NCBI GenBank assembly: GCA_949130485.1
Contig: OX422186.1
Location: 2,955,313-3,019,312, forward strand
Length of the DNA: 64,000 bases
Reading direction: 5' to 3'
From: Agelas oroides
Taxonomy: Eukaryota > Porifera > Demospongiae > Agelasida > Agelasidae
Shown here: one piece after another, positions 57,562 through 64,000 of the stretch
Layout of the letters: each line of letters begins with the position of its first letter
Position numbering within the stretch: the first letter of the stretch is position 1
The notes under the pieces: model-generated
Databases searched by the model: none
The model's input: only the letters and a program-made list of their open reading frames with translations
Told to the model about the DNA's origin: nothing
Position numbers and translations under genes: made by a program

Positions 57562-58580
57562 TTAAGGTGGCACGGTACCCTGTATTTTCAAGGTCAACAA
57601 ACCTGGAATCCAAGTTGATAGTCTTCTTTGTCTTGTTAAAATCTTAGTGCACAGTCCGTTTTGGGAGTCTCAAACCGTTCACGGTCCGTAAAATTGGGGA
57701 TTTTCCCCATTTCCTGTCGGCATTGCCATCCAATAATCAGTTTATAATTAAGTTAGTTAAGATGTGGCCTGGCGGCACCCTTCATGTGGTGCTCGGAACT
57801 TTGAAGATAAGCTTAGATCGACTTAAAAAAAAAAAAAAAAAAAAAAGAGAAGGAGTTTAGTAGAGTGCTGTAGTGTCAGTAGCTGTGAGTAGTGCGTGAT
57901 GCCTGCTTGTGAAAGCAAGCTTGTGTCTAGAAGCAGCAGAAAGGCCACAGTGGCCAAGACTGTATTTGTTGAGTAGGCCCAGGTCTCGCGGCCGTATGCC
58001 TAGTCTAGTTGGTGACCGTGGCCAGGTGCTTCGAGTGCTGGGCTGGGCTTTAACTAGAATACGCAATTTATCGTTTGTGCTACAGTCTGACAGACAAGGG
58101 AGCTGAACGGTGGCTGTGTGTGGAACAGAGCCGTGAGTTGTTTAGCGACATAAGGGGGAGAGGTGGGGCTAGTAATGCTTGCTTCCACTCGTGAATGAGC
58201 CCCTCCCGTAGACAAGCTGTGAATTTTTCGAAATGTGCATTCATTTTGGTGCAGTCAAAGTTGTCCATTCCAAGAGTAGTGACAAACATGAGTCTAGCCT
58301 GACTTTGAGAGTAGCTTTGAACAAAAGCTGGCATAGATTGATTTGAGATACATTGGTGGTTGGGACGCTACCTACAGTGAGCGTGTAGATGCGTCCATCG
58401 AGTGGCAATTTTGGGTTCATGAATATATTAATGAGCTACTAAAACCCTTTTTAAAATTAGGCAAAGCAAGATTGCCCTAAACCAAACCCTAACCCTGAAC
58501 TAGGAGTAACCCTGGTCCTGACTGTAACCCAAGTTTATGTTTTCGTTAACCTCCGCCGAGGGACGACCGTGCCACCTTAA
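57562..58580. mobile_element. TTAA-bounded inverted-repeat element, about 1.0 kb
   Basis: ttaaggtggcacggt (57562-57576) is the exact complement of accgtgccaccttaa (58566-58580). TTAA at both borders is the target site of piggyBac-type elements, although the CCC-type terminus of classical piggyBac is absent. Inside are an A23-type run (57827-57845) and, near 58475-58550, degenerate ccctaaccct words. There is no transposase. Confidence 0.7.
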
Positions 58581-60248
58581 AGGTTACCAGCACTTACCTG
58601 CATGTATCACAGCACTTCTTGAGCCATCTAGCCTACTAGATGTTGTATAATGTCACCCAATGGGTAGAATGTAATTTGAGCACTACATAACAGGCTCTTT
58701 CATATCAGTATGAATAGTTACTTATTTAGAACAGTTTACTGTAATGTGCATGCCCCATTTTGCTATGCCAGCAAAACACTCACCTTCACACAAGTGCAAT
58801 GATGAACAAGTGGTAAAACACAACCTGCACAATATGTTTGCTCTAGTTCTATATGCTTTTGCTTTATGAACATATACTGGGTATTGTGTGAATAAAATTA
58901 ATAATAGTATTTGACTTGGGGCTACCAAGGTTTGTAAATTAAGTGAACTTGTGACTAGTCAAAGCTAGTATTTTCATAAGGACTTTTCTTACAAAGTGTA
59001 TTTGGAAAACTTTTTGTGTTGGTTTTAATTACATGCTGTGTGTGAGATATGGTGCACACTAGTGTTGTTTTAGTTACTGGTGTTTGTTGTAGTTTTAGTT
59101 TTAGTAAATTGGGACCCGAATAAATCACTCTTGAGATGAGAAGAAATTGTTCTAGCTTTAGCTTTAGTAAAATGAGATTAAAAGAAAGGTCAGTTTTAGT
59201 GACCAAAAGAAATCTAGCAATTGTGCTTCAATCTCAGCAAGCTTCAGTTAGTCTTACAAGAAGTTGGTATTTGGCAAAAATATCTGAGACAGATATTTAT
59301 AGACAACACTTACATACTCATATAGACTCTACACTTATAATAGTTACTGGTTTTTATTTTTGTAATAAATTGGGAGCAGAAGAAACCATCTTAGTTTAAT
59401 AAATTGGGAGCAGAAGAAACCATTTCAGTTTCAGTAACTTGAGACTGGAAGGAATATATTCAGTTACAGTAATACTCGCCAACTCAGTCTTAGATTTAAT
59501 TGCTAAAATGGCTTAGCCTTTACTAAAATACAAGTTTTAATAATCCTAAACAACACTAGTGCACACTAATAATGACGTTGATTACAATGCTCATGAATCA
59601 CTCTTTTCCGGTAGCCTCATTCCTAGGCTCTTCCCTCTGCCCTGATGAAAAGTGAAAGAGAGAGTTGTAAAACAGACTTAATTACATGTACTTAACTTAA
59701 AAGTTGTTTTAAAATGTCATGACCTTCTAATAATAAAATTTAAGGACTTAATAATCATTGCCAGGAAGCAAGAGTGACAATGTAGTGAAAAAGTACTGAA
59801 CTTCACAAACTATCAAGTTCATAATGAATACGGAAGACGAGTGATCCTGGGTGAGTTTATGCACTTACTACTACAGTAGCTAAATTGAATGATATATAAG
59901 TATTTGTGTTAATTCCCATCACAATTGTTTACATTAGGTGCTCTGAGATCGCTTCTGAGGCCATATTTGTACTCAAATGCCACTAGTCCGACTAGAGTAC
60001 ATGGCGGGAGTAATATCGTCATTCGCCACGATACACGTCAGTTGTCACAAGGCATTTCAGTCAATATAGTCAACCTTGTACGTGTCGGGCCTGATGAGGT
60101 GGGCATCTTATAGACGAACTGACAACCTGGAGAAGAACAGTTTCTACTTTGTACTACACTCTGAAACTAGTTTAGTGATCACTCACTGCAAAAGCGGTCA
60201 CAAAGGTCACCACACCTAATAGCTTGAAGGGGGGGCACATGCCCCTGG
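58581..60248. other. No gene; degenerate short repeats at 59.1-59.47 kb
   Basis: Around 59100-59470 the words agtaaattgggagcagaaga and ttttagtaaattgggac recur several times with changes. A tagcctcattcctaggctc relic of the hairpin family lies at about 59612. Nothing coding is recognised. Confidence 0.4.
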
Positions 60249-60251
60249 TGA

Positions 60252-60282
<31 letters not shown>

Positions 60283-60284
60283 CG
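60247..60284. repeat. Poly-C tract of about 33 bases
   Basis: A nearly pure C run between ctggtga and tcccggttcc. Its length may not be reliable in the assembly. Confidence 0.9.
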
Positions 60285-61044
60285 GTTCCGCTGCCTATGT
60301 ACAGTTCGAAACAGCTTTCAGCTTCCATGCATAAGTAACTGAAACTGGCAAACTGCATGTGTGAAGCACCTATTTGTACATGTTTACTGTGTAACTGCCA
60401 GAGTCATGTAGTCTCATAATTTAAACATGAGTGAGTGGAACCATACTCTATGCACAATCCAGCTCCACCAAAAAGCTCAGCCAGAGCTCCTGCCTGTTGA
60501 CATACTTGGGGTCCCATGCACTTAATCGCCATAGAGTGCCATGCCCTCCATCATTCTTTGCTTTCCGTGTGTAAAGCTACCAAAATGGCCAAATTGGCAT
60601 GGTATGCACTGCAAAGGGAGGACTGTTCTGTTTACTTCACACACTACGTCTGATGACTGATTTCAGTTGTTGTACTTTACGTTGCATTTTCATTTCATGT
60701 ATTTTCACTCAGTATAAAATTATCTGAAAGGTGTGTACTGGCTGTTTATAATTTGCCTATCAATGTTATGTCTCACTACCTCTCACCCGGGCCATAGTGG
60801 GCTATAAAACATCAATTGCCCCTACTGCAGGGCAGACACTGTAATTAAATTCCCTTGGAGAAGGTGAGAGAGTACTGGGGATTTGACACATACAGTTCAA
60901 CTATGCACTAAACGAAAAACATGTGGCATCCTCAGAGGAAATCAAATTTCAACCATAAGGGCAGCCTCTTCAGTTAAAACCCCCCAAAATGCCCAGTATT
61001 TGCCCAAGTGGAGCCTATCATTGAAGGGTGAATAAAGGAAGTCA
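60285..61044. other. No recognisable gene
   Basis: I see nothing supported in this stretch. Confidence 0.3.
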
Positions 61045-61345
61045 CTAGATCCTGGATTTCACTGGTTCACTTCTAATACTTTCAGCATCATTCGCTGGGG
61101 ACCCTCGGTTCACTGATTCACTTCTAATACTTTCAGCATCATTCGCTGGGGATCCTCGGTTCACTGATTCACTTCTAATACTTTCAGCATCATTCGCTGA
61201 GGATCCTCGGTTCACTGATTCACCTCTAATACTTTCAGCATCATTCGCTGGGGACCCTCGGTTCACTGATTCACCTCTAATACTTTCAGCATCATTCGCT
61301 GGGGATCCTCGGTTCACTGATTCACTTCTAATACTTTGGTGTCGT
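61045..61345 (-). repeat. 51-bp tandem repeat, five in-frame units
   Basis: The minus strand reads 17-residue units NRGSPANDAESIRSESV, five times, from about 61317 to 61062, with a further partial unit upstream (about 61340). 51 is a multiple of three and the frame stays open throughout and into the upstream flank. Differences among units include one silent change (gga/ggg) and replacements (Pro/Ser, Ser/Gly). No flanking domain or splice site was established. Confidence 0.8.
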
Positions 61346-61679
61346 TTGCTATCAAAAAATATATATGAACACAGTGTCGGGTAAATTGTCTATCAGAGTA
61401 TATCTGTGTTTATGCTCCTCGTATAGGTACTAATCCAATACTTATACCACATTACGTCATTTTCTACATATTTTATTGAAGGAACAGTGGAGTATAATAG
61501 TCATGGTAGCTACTCCTATTATGTAAAATAATTGTAACATAATAGCTAGTTTGCACAAAACTTGCATGATGTACCAGAATAGTTTGCACAAAATTGAGGT
61601 AGTTACTTCGTGTTGCAAGCACGAATTATAAGTATTCATAGTGCGAACTTGTATTATAATTTAAATACTACTGTAAATA
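61346..61679. other. No recognisable gene
   Basis: AT-rich spacer between the 51-bp repeat and the array that follows. Confidence 0.3.
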
Positions 61680-62637
61680 CCCAACACTACTTTCACTACT
61701 TTAACTACTGTCTCTATTGTCACTTCTTTCTCTACTGTCACTACTGTCTCTACTGTCACTACTCTCACTCCTGTCTCTACTGTCACAACTCTCTCAACTG
61801 TCACTACTGTCACTACTGTCACCACTGTCTCCACTGTCACTACCGTCTCCACTGTCTCCACTGTCATTACCGTCTCCACTGTCTCCACTGTCACTACTGT
61901 CTCTACTGTCACTACTGTCACTACTGTCTCTACTGTCACTACTGTCCCTACTGTCACAACTGTCATTACTGTCTCCATTGTCACTGTCTCCACTGTCTCC
62001 ACTGTCTCCACTGTCACTACTGTCATTACTGTCACTACTGTCTCCACTGTCTCCACTATCACAACTCTTTTCACCGTCACTACTGTCACTACTGTCACCA
62101 CTGTCACAACTCTCTCTGCTGTCACTACTGTCACTACTGTCACTACTGTCTCCACTGTCACTACTGTCTCCACTGTCACTACTGTCACTACTGTCTCCAC
62201 TATCACCACTGTCACTACTGTCTCCATTGTCAGTACTGTCACTACTGTCTCCACTGTCACCACTGTCACTACTGTCTCCACTGTCACTACTGTCACTACT
62301 GTCTCTACTGTCACTACTGTCACTACTGTCTCCACTGTCACTACTGTCTCCACTGTCACTACTGTCTCCACTGTCACTACTGTCTCCACTGTCACTACTG
62401 TCACTACTGTCACTACTGTCACTACTGTCTCCACTGTCATTACTGTCTCCACTGTCATTACTGTCATTACTGTCACTACTGTCACTACTGTCTCCACTGT
62501 CATTACTGTCATTACTGTCACTACTGTCACTACTTTCACAGCTCTCTCCACTGTCAACTGTCACTCCTGTCACTATTGTCACTAATGTCACTACTCTCAC
62601 TACTGTCTCCACTGTCGCCACTGTCACTGGATGTTAA
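61680..62637 (-). repeat. 9-bp-unit array, left arm (gacagtRgW on the minus strand)
   Basis: About 100 units of ctgtcacta/ctgtctcca on the plus strand with interspersed variants such as acaactctctctgctgtcac (about 62107) and acaactcttttcaccgtcac (about 62062). Five of the six frames stay open across it, which explains the long ORFs (Thr-Val, Asp-Ser, His-Tyr-Cys, Ser-Leu). No flank supports a gene. Confidence 0.95.
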
Positions 62638-63082
62638 TGTTACATATTGCCATTTTGGAAACCTTTCTAGCACGTTTTTAGTTATGTTTTCTTGCCTCTG
62701 GTTGATGATTACACTTTCAAAAGGGATAGAGGTTATATTTGAATACATGTATCCTTCCATACCCACCCATCACTGTACCAGATACCTATTTTGAGCATTG
62801 ACAATGAGAGATATATAGTACCATTGATATGGTGTAACTACTATGTGACTGGTTTTTGCTTATGATTTTTGAGCTCATATAAACGCACTTGTACTTGACA
62901 GTTGAAATCTGTGTTTTGTTAAACCTTTCCACCTCTACAATCATTTTCAATGCTGTAAATGAGCATCTGGTACAGTTGTAATGATGGCTGGGTAGTATGT
63001 AAAATACTAAGTAACTGGTTTTCGGTTGAAATGTGTGCCTCCATTACACAAACACACATGGATATGATCTCGCAGAAGAACT
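62638..63082. other. Spacer between the two inverted arrays
   Basis: About 445 bp of non-repetitive sequence. A shared word (gtgtaactactatgtgactg and similar) hints at older repeats. There is no gene. Confidence 0.4.
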
Positions 63083-64000
63083 TTGTGACAGTAGTGACAA
63101 GATTGACAGTGGAGACAGTGGAGACAGTAGTTACAGTGGAGACAGTAGAGTCAGTCGAGACAGTGGAGACAGTAGTGACAGTAGTGACAGCAGAGAGAGT
63201 TGTGACAGTGGTGACAGTAGTGACAGTAGTGGCGGTGGAGAGAGTTGTGACAGTATGACGGTGGAGAGAGTTGTGACAGTGGAGACAGTAGAGACAGTGA
63301 AGACGGTGGAGACAGTTGTAACAGTGGAGACAGTGAAGACGGTGGAGACAGTAGTGACAGTGGAGACAGTAGAGACAGTAGACACAGTAGTGACAGTAGA
63401 GACAGTAGTGACAGTAGTGACAGTGGAGACAGTAGTGACAGTGGAGACAGTAGTGACAGTAGTGACAGCAGAGAGAGTTGTGACAGTGGTGACAGTAGTG
63501 ACAGTAGTGACGGTGAAAAGAGTTGTGACAGTGGTGACAGTAGTGACAGTGGAGAGAGTTGTGACAGTGAAGACAGTGGAGACAGTAGACACAGTAGTCA
63601 CAGTAGTGACAGTTGAGACAGTGACAGTTGAGACAGTTGTGACAGTGGAGATTTTAGTGACAGTAGTGACAGTAGTGACAGTGGAGACAGTAGTGACAGT
63701 GGTGACAGTGGAGACAGTAGTGACAGTAGTGACAGTGGAGACAGTAGTGACAGTGGTGACAGTGGAGACAGTAGTGACAGTAGTGACAGTGGAGACAAGT
63801 GACAGTGGAGACAGTAGTGACAGTGGTGACAGTGGAGACAGTAGTGACAGTAGTGACAGTGGAGACAGTAGAGACGGTAGTGACAGTGGAGACAGTAGTG
63901 ACAGTAGTGACGTAGTGACAGTTGAGACAGTGACAGTGGAGACAGTAGTAACAGTGGAGACAGTAGACACAGTAGTGAAGTAGTGACAGTAGTGACAGTT
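63083..64000 (+). repeat. 9-bp-unit array, right arm, reaching the window end
   Basis: Units gacagtagt and gacagtgga on the plus strand, with the same rare variants as the left arm in inverted orientation: gacagcagagagagttgtga (about 63187 and 63465) and gacggtgaaaagagttgtga (about 63508). The two arms are inverted copies of one array. The ORFs are artefacts of the repeat. Confidence 0.95.

Noticed and set aside
57857-58334. Short ORFs inside the TTAA element as a transposase
   Set aside because: No DDE/DDD or zinc-finger motif. The frames are short and broken.
61717-62637. Asp-Ser repeat ORF resembling dentin phosphoprotein or Sdr-type repeats
   Set aside because: The array is built from 9-bp units without stops in five of six frames, so every strand gives long ORFs. 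There is no signal peptide, flanking domain or codon bias.
63033-63983. 316-codon ORF in the right array
   Set aside because: Same repeat artefact. It also switches between Asp-Ser and Thr-Val reading after an indel, which shows that no frame is maintained.

Overview
The window looks like nuclear DNA of a marine sponge, most likely a demosponge. The evidence is spliceosomal introns with GT/AG borders, many short terminal-inverted-repeat elements, Penelope, Crypton and Mutator transposons, Death-domain exons, and a beta-helix plus multi-pass membrane protein family that I associate with demosponges (from memory, not from a search). There is no bacterial gene organisation. Most of the sequence is intergenic, intronic or transposon-derived.

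Layout. 1-6.6 kb: a decayed Gypsy pol remnant (about 1.38-3.02 kb), a nested fold-back, a frameshifted Crypton tyrosine recombinase (4.96-6.35 kb, minus) and a 136-bp hairpin. 8.0-31.1 kb: exons of what looks like one long minus-strand gene with two Death domains and Gln/Pro-rich linkers. Every recognised splice junction in it is phase 1. Its large introns hold miniature inverted-repeat transposons (MITEs), minisatellites and a small transposon carrying a HIRAN-like ORF. 31-35.8 kb: MITEs, short hairpin elements and a tRNA-like SINE. 35.84-44.44 kb: a Mutator-like DNA transposon of about 8.6 kb with terminal inverted repeats of about 450-475 bp. 44.5-50 kb: SINE copy, a tandem duplication, a MITE and about 3.9 kb without a recognisable gene. 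50.1-57.5 kb: a decayed beta-helix/multi-pass membrane gene (minus), split by a Penelope-like retroelement flanked by an 11-bp direct repeat. 57.6-58.6 kb: an inverted-repeat element bounded by TTAA. 61-64 kb: a 51-bp in-frame repeat, then two large 9-bp-unit arrays in opposite orientation.

The most remarkable feature is the Mutator-like element. Splice sites and phases can be followed by eye through 22 exons (36,587-43,736). They give one predicted protein of about 1,768 residues that joins a complete ubiquitin-specific protease (C19), a complete Ulp1/SENP-type protease (C48), a tandem Asn-Asp-Pro-Pro linker, C2H2 fingers, a MULE DDE transposase, a SWIM zinc finger and a C-terminal PHD finger. 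Mobile elements that carry Ulp1-like proteases are known in plants. A single protein that fuses a deubiquitinase, a deSUMOylase-type protease and a transposase is not something I know as described. One Ulp1 exon is one base short, so this copy is either damaged or carries an assembly error.
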